From: Capsicum annuum | Taxonomy: Eukaryota > Streptophyta > Magnoliopsida > Solanales > Solanaceae | Assembly (NCBI RefSeq): GCF_002878395.1 | Contig: NC_061119.1 | Coordinates: 15,642,492 to 15,706,491, forward strand | Direction of reading: 5' to 3' | DNA length: 64,000 bases | Shown here: positions 24,849-35,901 of the stretch, one piece after another | Numbering within the stretch: position 1 is the first letter of the stretch | How the letters are laid out: each line of letters opens with the position of its first letter | Position numbers and translations under genes: made by a program | The notes under the pieces: generated by a model | Databases searched by the model: none | What the model saw: the letters and a program-made list of their open reading frames with translations, nothing else | Told to the model about the DNA's origin: nothing

Positions 24849-25770
24849 AACTTGTTTCCTACCTTTGGGAAAGGAAAATGATTTATAAGGGGTGTGTGTA
24901 TCATCTCGTGCATGTTAAAGATTCCAGTTCTGAATCTCCCAGACTCAAAACTGTCCCTGTTTTTAATGAATACTCAGATTTCTTTTCCAAAGATCTTCCA
25001 GGCATTCCTCCTAAAAAGAAAATAAACTTAGGCATAGACCTTCTTTCGGATACTTAACTTATTTCTATTCCTCCATACAGAATGGCACCGACAGAACTCA
25101 AGGAACTGAAAGATCAATTAAAGGATCTCTTAGATAAGGGATTCATTAGACCCAGTGTTTCCTTATGGGGTGCGCCAGTGTTATTCGTGTGCAAGAAAAA
25201 TGGTTCTCTAAGGATGTGTATTAATTATCATCAACTCAACAAGGTCACAGTCAAGAACAGATATCCTCTTCCCAGGATTTATGATTTATTCAACCAACTT
25301 CAGGGTGCCAGTTACTTCTCCAAGATAGACCTCAGATGAGGCTATCATCAGCTCAGATTTAGAGAATATGACTTTTCGAAGACAGCTTTTCGTACTCGGT
25401 ATGGTCACTTCAAATTTTTAGTCATGTCATTTGGTCTTACCAATGCCCCTGAATGTTTTATGGATTTGATAAACCGTGTGTTCAAGCAGTACTTGGGCAT
25501 GTTTATCATAGTCTTTATAGATGATATTCTGGCCTATTCTTGCACAGAGCGTAATCATACATACCATCTCAGGATTGTTCTTCAGACTCTCAGGGATCAC
25601 CAGTTGTTCGCTAAGTTCAGCAAGTGCAAATTTTGGCTAAGATCAGTAGCATTCTTTGGCCATATTGTTTCTGGTGATGGCATTAGAGTATATCCTCCAA
25701 AAATGGAGGTTGTATGAAACTGGCCCAGATTCGTATCTCCATTAGATATTAGGAAATTCTTAGGTTTGGC
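24849..25770 (+). pseudogene. Element D reverse transcriptase remnant
   Basis: A linker (FSKDLPGIPPKK) leads to the RT start at 25082 ([20 protein letters not shown]) with fingers motifs ([15 protein letters not shown]) and [15 protein letters not shown] at 25337-25339 replaces the Ser of RSGYHQ. The palm resumes with [15 protein letters not shown] and the intact active-site box FIDD at 25514-25525, then [16 protein letters not shown] at 25715-25717 and another at 25783-25785 stand at expected Arg codons. Copies RNA to DNA in the family; not translatable here. Confidence 0.93.
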
Positions 25771-25849
25771 TGGCTATTACAGATGATTTATTGAGGGGTT
25801 TTCTTCTATTTCATCTCCCTTGTTCAGATTGACTTAGAAGAAGATTAAG

Positions 25850-26330
25850 TTTCAGTGGTCAGATTCATATGAGAAGAGCTTTCAAGAGTTTAAGACTCAA
25901 CTCACCTCAGCTTCAGTTCTAGCTATTCCAGATGGTTCAGATAGTTTTATAGTCTATTTTGATGCATCCAGAGTGGGTTTAGGTTGTGTCCTCATGCAGC
26001 ATGGTAAGGTCATAGCCTACGCCTCCAGACAGTTAAAGACACATGAGAAGAATTATCCTACTCATGATCTTGAGTTAGCAGCGGTAGTTTTTTCCTTGAA
26101 GATTTGGAGGCATTATCTCTATGGAGTTCATATAGATGTATTCATAGACCATAAAAGCCTCTAGTATGTCTTTTCCCAGAAAGATCTCAATCTTTTCCAG
26201 AGAAGGTGGTTAGATCTCTTAAAGGATTATGACATGAGTGTTCTTTATCATCCAGGCAAGGTCAATGTTATGGCCGATGCTCTCAGTAGACTCTCCATGG
26301 GTAGTATTTCTATTGAGGATAGTAAGAAAA
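25850..26330 (+). pseudogene. Element D RNase H remnant
   Basis: All three catalytic acids are visible: Asp in YFDAS (about 25958), Glu in [11 protein letters not shown], and Asp in VFIDHKSL (about 26147). A TAG at 26162-26164 replaces the Gln of SLQYVF. The tail [17 protein letters not shown] links to integrase. It is the best preserved RNase H in the window apart from the second copy in B. Confidence 0.92.
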
Positions 26331-26499
26331 AGATGGCTCAGGAGATCCATCAGCTTGCCAGACTAGGCATTTGCTTAGTCAATTCTTCAGAGGGTGGTGT
26401 ATGTGTTCATAGTAGTTCAGAGTCATCTCTAGTTTCCGAGGTGAAAGAGAAAAAAGACAGGGATCCTAGCCTTGTCAAGCTCAAAGAGTCAGTTCAAAA

Positions 26500-27355
26500 T
26501 TAGAAATTTGAGGTTTTCTCCCAAGGGGGAGATGGTGTTTTTTATTGTCAGGGTCGTCTATGTGTTCCAGGTATAGATGAATTAAGGTAGCGAATTCTTA
26601 CAAAAGCTTATGGTGTGCGATACTCTATTCATCCAGGTGCTACTAAGATGTACCATGACATACAGGAGATCTATTGATGGAGTGGGATGAAGAGAGATAT
26701 TGTAGAGTTTGTGTCTAAGTTCTCTACATGTCAGTAGGTTAAGATAGGGCATTAGAAACCTAGTGGTTCCATACAAGAGTTCACCATTCTTACTTGGAAG
26801 TGGGAAGAAGTTAACATGGACTTCATGACCGGTTTGCCTAGAACTCGCCATCAGCATGATTCAGTCTGGGTCATTATAGATAGAATGACCAATTCAGTTC
26901 ATTTACTTCCTGTTCGTACTTTGTATTCCGCCGAGGATTATGCCAAACTCTATATTAGGGAGTTAGTCAGGTTACACGGTGTTCCACTATCTATCATCTC
27001 AGATAGAGGTACCCTGTTCACTTCTCACTTTTGGAAAGCATTCTAAAAGGGTCTTGGTACCCAAGTCCATTTTAGCACAGTATTTCATTCTCAGACAGAT
27101 AGTCAAGCAGAGGGGACCATTCAGACTCTTGAAGATATGCTAAGGGCATGTGCGATTGACTTCAAGGGAAGTTGGGCTGACTACTTGCCTTTGATTGAGT
27201 TTGCATACAATAATAGCTATCATTCTAGTATTCAGATGGCTCCATTTGAAGCCCTCTATGGTAGGTGATGTAGATCTCGGATTAGTTGGTTCGAAGTTAG
27301 TGAGGCCTTAATCATAGGTCCTAAATTAGTATTCGATGCCTTAGAGAAAGTTAAG
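26500..27355 (+). pseudogene. Element D integrase catalytic region remnant
   Basis: The zinc-binding part (about 26610-26750) keeps both His (HPG and MYHDI) and the second Cys (STCQ), but the first Cys reads Phe. The catalytic core (26816-27046) has Asp in MDFMTGLP and Asp in ISDRGT. After a stop at 27044-27046 (Gln in relatives) the Glu follows in QAEGTIQTLEDML. All DDE acids are therefore present but lie in separate frames. Numerous TAG/TGA codons replace Gln, Trp and Arg. Confidence 0.92.
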
Positions 27356-27892
27356 TTGATTAGAGAGAGACTCTGGGCTTCTCAGAGCCGACAGAAGTCC
27401 TATGCAGATGTTCGTAAAAAGGATCTCGAGTTCAAGGTCAATGACTATGTCTATCTTAAGATCTCTCCCATGAAGGGAGTGAAAAGGTTCGGCAAGAAAG
27501 GCAAACTTAGTCCCCGGTATGTCGGTCCCTTCAGAATTCTTTGTCGCTTTAGCAAGGTAGCTTATGTTCTTGAGTTGCCTTCAGATCTAGCCTCAGTGCA
27601 TCGAGTCTTTCATGTCTCTTTGCTAAAGAAGTGCATAGGTGACCTAGCAGTTGTTGTTCCTATTCAGAGCATCGACATTCAGAACAACCTCTATTATGAA
27701 GAGATTCTAGTTGAAATCTTAGATTATCAGACTCGTAGATTGAGGAACAAAGAAGTCCCTCTAGTCAAGGTACTTTGGCGAAATCAGTCTTATGAGGGAG
27801 CTACTTGGGAAGCGAAAGCAGATATGCATACCAAGTATTCTCACTTCTTCCCCACCAATTCAAATCAAGCTCAAGGTAATAGTTCTCCTTAA
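27356..27892 (+). pseudogene. Element D integrase C-terminus with chromodomain
   Basis: An open stretch of 178 codons. It runs from the integrase end ([14 protein letters not shown], then [20 protein letters not shown]) through [11 protein letters not shown] to a chromodomain (about residues 120-165: [20 protein letters not shown], then [14 protein letters not shown]). This arrangement is diagnostic for plant Tekay/Del chromoviruses; the chromodomain is thought to bind methylated histone H3. It begins inside the polyprotein, so the Met at 27356 is not a real start. Confidence 0.93.
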
Positions 27893-28120
27893 TCTTATTC
27901 GGTTTCATGTTTATGTTTCCAGTATAAACTTTGTACCTATTAACCATTTCATACTCAGTCATGCATTCATGTGTCAATTGTCCATGCATCAGATATGCAC
28001 GAGTTCAGTATGTTTATCATGTCAGTCATGAGACCAAGTTTCAGTTTTTCATGTTCAGTTTAGGTTCTATTGTCTTGTATCCCTTCCCAGTAAATTCTCA
28101 TTCGAGGATGCATGTTCCCA

Positions 28121-28132
28121 AGGGGGAGATAT
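28121..28132 (+). other. Element D polypurine tract
   Basis: AGGGGGAGATAT directly before the 3' LTR, the primer for plus-strand DNA. The same tract, in reverse, precedes the 3' LTR starts of B, C and E. Confidence 0.93.
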
Positions 28133-30499
28133 TGTAATACCCCCCATGTTTCTAAGCTAGGAAGTGAATAAGTATTCCTACGTATGAAATCTCCTATCCT
28201 GTGATTCCTACTTGAGTACATGACTTATAATGAATATCCTAGTGATAGGATAGCTTATGATGCATTAAACATGTTCATATGAGTCACTTTAGGTAATACA
28301 AGCTAAGAGATTTTGAATCCATCAAGTTTTAGTATTCGATTGTGCAAGGGTCATCTTTGAATGAGTATAACTCGATGTTAATATGGTATATTAGCTGATT
28401 TAGAACCACCAAATTGTAGAGAATCGAATTAGCTTTCCAACTATACAAATTTCGCCTTAATTCAATACCCGAGCAAAGCGTTATGCCCATTTTCGTGAGA
28501 GACAGTAACGATAGGCAATTGGTTAGGCGCCGCCCAATCTAGCTTAGACAATCACTTGGGTGCTGCCTAAGTCAGTTCTAGGTGCCAAAAACACTCCGTT
28601 TTGAGTTATTTTAAGGGTAATTAAGTCTTTTAACACTCCTTACACGTCCCTAAACTTAACCCTACGAAATATATAGCTTGTAAACATATTACAACCCTAT
28701 TATCACCTCAACGCTCATCATCTAAGATGGTATGGAATCTTTGTATGTTTTGTGTGAGGATATGGTGGTATTTAACGTATAAACATGTGAAATTGGTGGT
28801 TGAATGTTTGAAATCTTGATGAATCCAACTATGCCTAAGATGTGCATGTAAGGTGTTTGTGGAAATACCTAAGGGAATAGAAATCATGATTTTATGACAT
28901 AATAAGCCCTAAATGACTATTCCATTTTCTAATTTTATGTTCAATATGATCCCCATGCTATTGTCTTGAATTGAAGATGTTATATGAGATGCTCCTGATA
29001 TTGTTTTGATATGGAACGACCATGTTATTGAAGCCATGAAAGTATATACATGTTGTGTGCATTCCCGATCATGAGATAGCTTGTTGAGAATCATTCTTAT
29101 TATGAAATCCTTACTTATGATATTGTGAATTGTGGACTCAAATCTTATGATCAAGTCATGTCATGTGTGTCAGTTTCCTCCTATCGATTCCTGGGGGTAT
29201 TTGTACCCGAAAACTATAGCTGTGTGCCTTGAGTCATGTCATGTTTCACGATATCTGAACTCAAGCTATGATTCCATAGACTTCAGTCAGTCATGTGACT
29301 CAGGAAAACCTCATGATCTTACTCAGTTGTCAGATATCAGTAAAATTCCGCTAGTCAATGGAATTCAGTAAGATTAAGTCATGCACAATAAGTTATTCAT
29401 GTCTAGTCCCTCTAGATGGGAGTAGAGGTTAGTAACGAGTGAACCCAAGGATCGAAACTCACCCACCAATTCAGGGTGTGATTCTTAGTAGTCATCCTTG
29501 TGTTCCAGAACTATGTAGCCAGCGTAGGTTGAGACATCTTAAACCATCAAATTAGGGTTGATGATGTGGCTTAACCCGTTAGTTTAGGGTTCCTACCGTT
29601 CTTATTGAGTACCCGCCAGATAAGGGTCACTCACAGGCTGTCCTTACCCATGGCACGGTATTGACACCCCTCCATTCGGGGCAGAGATTGGACCCCAGCT
29701 TAGCCATAATGGCATACATGGGTCATGTCGGTTAAACACTACTTCCTACAGTTTCAGTATCAGTCTCAATAAAAGAACTCAGGGTGTTTTTAAGGTTTTA
29801 GTATATATAGGACTGTCAGAACAATCGTCCATGTTATCAGTTTCAGTATCAGTCATGACAGTTATCAGTAAACCATGTATTAATTTACAGGTCATGCTAT
29901 CACGTATTCATGGTCCCAGTTTCTATACATGTGTGTTTGCACTCCCACGTTCATATTAGTCAGTCAGTGTTGTTCATAGATGAAACCCTTTATGTTCAGT
30001 CTACCTTTCTCCTATACTCAGTACTCCAGTTGTACTGACGTATTTGCGCTACGACGCTTTCTTTTTATGTTACACCATAGGTTCCGAGACACGAGCTCCA
30101 GCCCAGCAGTAGCGGTAGCATTGCAGTCGCAGAGACATAGTGAGTTCTCATTGATTCAAGGACAATATGATTTGATACGTTTATTTATTTCTTCAGTTTA
30201 GTTTTACGGAGTTAGTTGGAGACATGTTCCTTCAACTCCTTATTCAGATAGTTTAGAGGCTTTGAGATTTATGTTCAGATTTACGTTCAGACTTAGCTTT
30301 CAAATTGAGTTGATTTGGGTATTTTTACCCACATGGTTTTATTCAGTTGAACCTTATGTCCTTATAGTTTTATGTATTCTGCATTATTATATTATTATTT
30401 GCAGTATACAGGTACAGATATTAGTCATGGGTTAGCTTGTGGTCCCTCGGGGTCATGAGCACCGTGTAGCATTCCGGTTCAGCGAATTGGCGTGTTACA
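28133..30499 (+). repeat. Element D 3' LTR (2367 bp)
   Basis: It starts TGTAATACCCCCC and ends GCGTGTTACA before TAAGT. It is very similar to the 5' LTR, with scattered transitions. It lacks about 230 bp corresponding to 22030-22259, a deletion flanked by CATCAT/GATGATG microhomology. It carries an open frame at 29980-30201 that has related frames in other LTRs here. Confidence 0.93.
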
Positions 30500-30504
30500 T
30501 AAGT

Positions 30505-30666
30505 CTATTGATAAGAGTCACGGATCAATTGTGTGAGTACTTGAAAAGTTAAATTCATGTAAATCACAAAGGTATCGAGTTTTCATAACCCACCAGCACT
30601 GAATGAAATCAACGGTATTCCCATATAAAAGCTTTAAAATCATAGTAGGAGATCATTGTTTTAAAT
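30505..30666 (-). repeat. Element B 3' LTR, second piece
   Basis: 162 bp of B's LTR between D's target duplication (30500-30504) and the TIR element. Placed by continuity. Confidence 0.7.
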
Positions 30667-32532
30667 TAGGGGTGGAAAATGGGCGGATTATATTGGATTT
30701 GGATTGATTGAATATGGATTGAACTTAAATGGACTGGATGCAATCCACCCATATATTATATGAATAAATATGGATTTGGTCAAATATGGATCGGATAAAA
30801 ATGGTTGTTACCCACTAACTTCTAAAGCCAAAAACTTACAACTTCTATATGCCTATCAACTTGACTTTTGTATTTTCTACCCACCCTGCACCCTCACACC
30901 CTCCCTAGAAAAACGTTTTTCTATTAAATAAAGTTACCCCCCCCCCCTAAAAAGGACCCTCACACCCCTACCCAAACTCCCTACCCCTAATAACAACAGG
31001 AACTTACAGTAATAATCTAGGTTTTAGCAAAACGAGAGTGTTTTAGCTAAATTTCAAAATTACAATTTATAACTTTTCTTTATCTTTTTTTTCTCTGTCT
31101 TTTTTTTATTATTAGTTTGTTTTCTCTCTCTTCTATATCTAGCCTCTATTTTTTACTTTTTTTATTTTTCTTTTTTCATTATTCTTTTCCTTTTCTATAT
31201 CTAGCCTTTTTTCTCTTTCTATTTTCCCTTTTTCCTTCGTCCTTTTTCGCTTCCTTTTTTTTGTTACTTTTTCCATTTTTTTTTACTTTTTTCTTTTATT
31301 TTTTTCTTTTTTGGTTGTATTTTATATTTTTATTTATTTATTGTTTTCTCCTTTTGCTATTTCTTTCTTTTTTTTCTATTTCCTTTACCTTTTTTATTTT
31401 TTATTTTTTTGTATTTTTTGTTCAATTCTTTCTTTATTTTTTTGAAATATATAGTATTATACAAATAAATGTATAGTATAAAAGATATATAAAATATAAA
31501 ATACAATGACAATAAAAAAGATGAGGAAAAGAATATAAAAAAAAAATAACGAAACAAGAACAAAAAAGGGGAAAACGGAAATAATAAAAAAAGAATGTGA
31601 AGAAAAAAGAAATAAAAATGAAGAAAGAAAAAAATTGATGAAACAAATAAGAAAAAAAAAAGAAAGAAAAAAATGTAAGAAACGAGTAAAAAATAAGTGG
31701 AAAAAAGCAAAAAAATGAAAAAGGAAAAAAGTACATTAAAGAAAAAAATGAAAAAAAAAACTGGTAAAGAAAAATAGATAGGAAAAAGGGAAGATAAATG
31801 AGCGAGACTATGAATTATATTTGATTGGTAAGAGATGCTATGAATTGTATAGGCTAAATGGGATAATTAGAAGCTTATGTTTACTACCACATGTAGGTCT
31901 CAAGCAAATATAATTAATTCATATACTTGTTAATAAAAATGATAAATCTTGCATATCCATGACTAAATTCAAATACAAATAATAGATTTATTTGTAAGAT
32001 ATAGTATGATACAAATAAATATCAAGTATAAAAATATATAACATATAAAATGCAATGACAACAAAGAAGATGAGAAAAAATGTATAAAAAATTTGACAAA
32101 AATGATGAAATAAGAATGCGAAAGGGGAAATGAAAATAAAAAAAAAGCCATACAAAGAAAAAACAAATAAAATAAAAAAAATAGATGAAAAAATGAGAAA
32201 GAACAGAAAAAGAAATATAAAAAATGAGTAGAAAATAAAAAGGAAAAAACAAAAAAATGAAAAATAAAAAAGTAAATTAAAGGAAAAAAGAAAGAAAAAA
32301 AAAAGAAAAGCAAAAAACTGAAAAAGAAGAAAAAACTTAAATTTTAAGCATATGTGGGTGATGTTTTTGTTTAAATAGATACCCATATTTTACCCATTTT
32401 GTCCATATTTGTATGAACTTTTAAAATGAGTTAGAGTCCATATTTACTAATTTGAAATATGAGTGATCCAATTTAATAAATATGAGTTAAATGAACTCTT
32501 TTAAAAAATATGGGCTGAAATTGCCACCCCTA
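30667..32532. mobile_element. Non-autonomous TIR element with purine/pyrimidine arms (hAT-like?)
   Basis: The left end reads TAGGGGTGGAAAATGGG; the right end, reversed, reads TAGGGGTGGCAATTTCAG, with a 9-base perfect terminal match. Subterminal AAATATGGA-type repeats occur at both ends. The left arm is pyrimidine-rich on the plus strand (31080-31441) and the right arm purine-rich (31500-31790, 32040-32340). There is no transposase. A TAGGG start fits hAT elements, but the flanks TTTTAAAT and CTCAAAAA give no 8-bp duplication, so the superfamily is uncertain. The long frames (for example 31117-31476) are Phe/Leu-rich artefacts of the T-runs. Confidence 0.65.
31446..32340. repeat. Internal direct duplication inside the TIR element
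   Basis: The unit at about 31446-31790 (starting TATATAGTATTATACAAATA) recurs at about 31998-32340 (ATATAGTATGATACAAATA), each continuing into an A/G-rich tract with AATACAATGACAA / AATGCAATGACAA in step. A 200-bp spacer of ordinary composition separates them. Confidence 0.8.
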
Positions 32533-32974
32533 CTCAAAAACCAACTCTTATGCATTTCATCAAACACGTGAGAATCATGAACATAAGCATGAGAATGGGT
32601 AAAACATGCGAGAGTAACATCATTACAAGGCTACAATATAACTTAGGGACTTAATGTGAAGATTACGATATTTAAAACATGTAATGGCTCATACCACTTG
32701 AAAAACACTTATAAACATAACTTGTAATTGAATTCACAAGAGTTTCATGGAGATATTTCAACTTAAACATGAAAAACTCATAATTTAAAGCCAAAAGGGA
32801 TTCTTGGCATCCATGGGTGAATGGAACCCATAGATGAACATCACATATACCTCACTAGATGATTTCGTGAAGATTCTTAAGAATTTCTTGAGGTTCGAAT
32901 CTTGAATTCCTTGATTCCTTGAGAATGGGTTAGGATTTATGCTTGAGGTGGAACATGGTTTTCTTGAGAACTTT
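32533..32974 (-). repeat. Element B 3' LTR, third piece
   Basis: 442 bp resembling A's LTR near 6420-6640 (GGATTCTTGG, CATCCATGGGTGAATGGAACCC). It is cut by element C at 32975; 32970-32974 (ACTTT) and 41861-41865 (GCTTT) would be C's target copies, 4 of 5 identical. Confidence 0.8.
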
Positions 32975-34878
32975 TGTAACACCTAAATTTTCTGAACCAG
33001 AATGCTACACGGTGGTCATGACCCCGAAGGGCCATAAGCTAAGTCCTATTCTAGTGAGTGAGTCCCCATCCCTAGGCTCACTCGGTGCTGAATTCTACTT
33101 CCATATAAAATACACTAAACTGAATAATAGAGATGAACTGAATAACTGAACTGAACTGATTAGCTGAACTGGTACTAGTGGTATTGTTTAGCAGAGCTAA
33201 ACTAAGTTTACTGAATTCCGATGACTAACAAAATGTACTGAGTTCGGAGGACTTATTGAGAGTACTAAAGTTACTGAGATTGACTGTGAATACTAAAGTT
33301 ACAGACTGAGTACTGAGATCACTGAGATTATTGAACTGCTGAGACTACTGCGATTTCTAAGTTTTCCTGAGTCACATGACTGACTGAATTCTATAGATCA
33401 TGGCTTAACTGAGAGTATCGTGAAAACATGGCATGGCTCTAGGCACACAACTATATTTTTCGGGGTACGAATACCTCCAGAACTTGATAGAAGGAAACTG
33501 ACACACATGAATGATTTGAGTACGTGACCAACATCAACAACCCATAATATCATAACTTGGGGAATTCCATGAAGTGCATGAATATCATACATTTTGTACA
33601 TAAGTAGGATTTGCAAGTAAGCATGGCATAATCTCATAAGAATAGTTCATGAACATCATAACAACATTTACAAGACACAATATCAATACGAAAATCATTG
33701 GAATATAGGGGCATCTCATGAATCCTTCACTTAGTCACAATTTAGCTATAATGCATGATTTCTAGTCTCTTAGGTATTTTATCAAGCACATTACATGCAC
33801 AACTTAGGCATAGGTGTAAATCATACAATTACTCATCATAAATAATCAAACTTACATGTTTTCAACTCATATGATGTCATAGATTCATAATAACACATAA
33901 AGATTCTGTCTTGGCACCATTCCACACATAAACATGATCAACAATCCTTTCATAACATGAAAATCATAATATATAGTTTTAGAAAAGGGTTCTTGAACTT
34001 CATGGATGAAAGGAGTCCATGAATGAACACACACATACCTTAGAAAGGAAAGTTTGATGATTTGCTGGAAAGTTCTTGGATTGGGAAGTTTAATTCTTGA
34101 TTATCTTGGAAAAAGGCTTGAATCTTGCTTTTGAGAGATGAGTTTGATGGACCCTAATCTTGTGGTTAAGAGTGTAAGAGAGGGTTTTTGAGATGCTTAA
34201 CTGAAGAAAAATAGGAAAAATTATGCCTCTTTAGGGTTATAAGTCGTAGAAGATGAAGGAAATGACCAAAATACCCTTGCAAAAATTCCCTTGAATTGCT
34301 GGAAAAATATACTTGACGCCATCCGTGACAGGCCGTCAGGTCCGTGATAGGACGTCATAAATGGTTGTTACAAAAGGGGTCCAAATTCTTGATTTTATGC
34401 TCAGGGCTGACGACATCGTTAGAAATATTGTCATAATGTGATGAAATCATCAAAAAAGTCATCAGAAACGTGATAGCCCATCAGAAACGTCGTGACCATT
34501 TTCCAGCTTGACATGCTGGAATAAAATAGGGATAACTCCTTGCTCTAATATCAGATTTATGCAAAATAGGTATCTTTGGAAAGATAATTCAAAGAGCTTT
34601 CATTTTATATATAGTAAAATACCCAGTTCGTCATATATAATGAGTTATGATCGATTGAAGTTGACCCATGTTTTGACGCTCACTAAAACTTGACCGATAG
34701 GAAAGCTTTCAACTTGTACTTGGGTTAGGGGATCTCTATGATCTAATTCAAGCTCAAATAGATTACCACACTACATAATTGATTAACACACTAAATTTAT
34801 ATAGGATTTGAGGCTTTTGAAACATCCACGCATAGAAATGATAGATTTTTATTCTAGTCCAAAATATAGGGTATTACA
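32975..34878 (-). repeat. Element C 3' LTR (1904 bp, internally deleted)
   Basis: It starts TGTAATACCC at 34878 and ends GGTGTTACA at 32975. Relative to the 5' LTR it lacks about 1.35 kb (equivalent to 35969-37326); the joint is near 33043. It shows roughly 90% identity by eye to the 5' LTR over the first 200 bp. Confidence 0.9.
34312..34500 (-). promoter_or_regulatory. TGACG/CGTCA cluster in C 3' LTR
   Basis: The equivalent of 41293-41482, but several sites have decayed by C-to-T or G-to-A changes (for example CATCAG for CGTCAG). It lies about 380-570 bp from the LTR start, in U3. Plant bZIP (TGA-type) factors bind TGACG; regulation here is inference. Confidence 0.4.
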
Positions 34879-35901
34879 ATATCTTCCCCTTGGGAACATT
34901 CGTCCTCGAATGATACTGGCTGAGATGAGAAAAAAGACAACTTACACGAATATTATCATGAATGACTGATCATGATTTCATGGCTGACATGACTGAAAAC
35001 TGAGCATATCATACTGTACATGTATATCTGATGCATGGGTAGCTGATTTATGAATATAGGATTGAGTGTTCTGATAAATTGAGTTTCTCAAACTAAGAAT
35101 TCATATCTAATGCTTAAATGATAAGTTTATTCCAGGCATATCTGATGCACGATTGAATGACTGACATGATATGTAAAAGTATGACTGAAAGTACTGATAA
35201 GTTGACCACGCATATCTGATTGTGAATACATAACTGAACTAACTCACGAACATGCGACTTAACATGCAATGGTAAAGGAACTAAGATTGAACTGAAACAT
35301 GAGAACATGACTGATTCTTCTATGTGACATATGGACTAAACATAATGAACTGAACTAAACCTCTGAATACTTGACTTACAGCTGAGGTCTAACTTGAGGG
35401 TCAACTTATGAGTACTCTCTATTCTAGACTGAATTCACTATGCAAGGAGAAACTGAAAGATCTAAGGCATGAGAGCGTTAAGAGAAGGTGTGGTATCTCC
35501 CCCTTGGGATGCTATGTCCCTCTAAGAACGCTTACCTTACGGAGATGCTGGGTGATGCACAGGGCATCTACGAACTAGATTATAAAAAAACTTTGGGGGT
35601 CTGAAACTAATGCATGAGATGGATTGAACCTGGAACTACTAGGAGGTTTTACCTTGAAATATTTACATTCTCTGAGATTTTGGATAGCATGAATAGATGC
35701 AAGGATGAGAAAATAAGCTATACAAATCTGACTGCTCACTTGCACGACATGAATACTGAAAGAAGGGAAACTATTCCTAAAACATCTCATAGCCTCTTGG
35801 ACATAGGTGTGGTGCACAACACACGCATGTACAAGACTCTACTAGATGCATCTTTTAGACTTCCTAGGACTCTATTGAACCTTAGTCTCTGATACCAAGT
35901 T
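34879..35901 (-). other. Element C internal region (polypurine tract, UTRs, primer site)
   Basis: The polypurine tract lies at 34879-34892 (reverse of ATATCTTCCCCTTG). A second copy-like tract is at 35490-35505 (reverse of ATCTCCCCCTTGGGA). The primer site at 35886-35900 reads ACTTGGTATCAGAGAC, one base off the D/J site. The stretch 35560-35880 matches the gag leader of E (for example GGGAAACTATTCC and AACACACGCATGTACAAGAC), and 34900-35490 resembles a 3' leader. No gag ATG or pol motif is present. Confidence 0.8.

Larger units (their letters stand above)
21409..30499 (+). mobile_element. Element D: Ty3/gypsy Tekay-like retrotransposon with both LTRs
   Basis: A complete insertion: 5' LTR, primer site, gag, RT-RNase H-integrase-chromodomain, polypurine tract and 3' LTR, flanked by TAAGT at 21404-21408 and 30500-30504. 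It is on the plus strand, opposite to its host LTR. The body lacks the zinc knuckle and protease because of a deletion within gag near 24848. Many stops are present. The 3' LTR is shorter than the 5' LTR mainly through a deletion of about 230 bp (equivalent to 22030-22259). Confidence 0.95.

Noticed and set aside
31117..32386. Several long frames on both strands (100-132 codons) rich in Phe, Leu, Tyr and Ser that look like membrane proteins
   Set aside because: They are translations of T/C-rich and A/G-rich low-complexity tracts inside a TIR element; frames overlap on the same tract and show no domain.
30659..32540. 8-bp target duplication for the TIR element
   Set aside because: Flanks TTTTAAAT and CTCAAAAA do not match; no convincing duplication of 8 bp was found, so hAT membership is left open.
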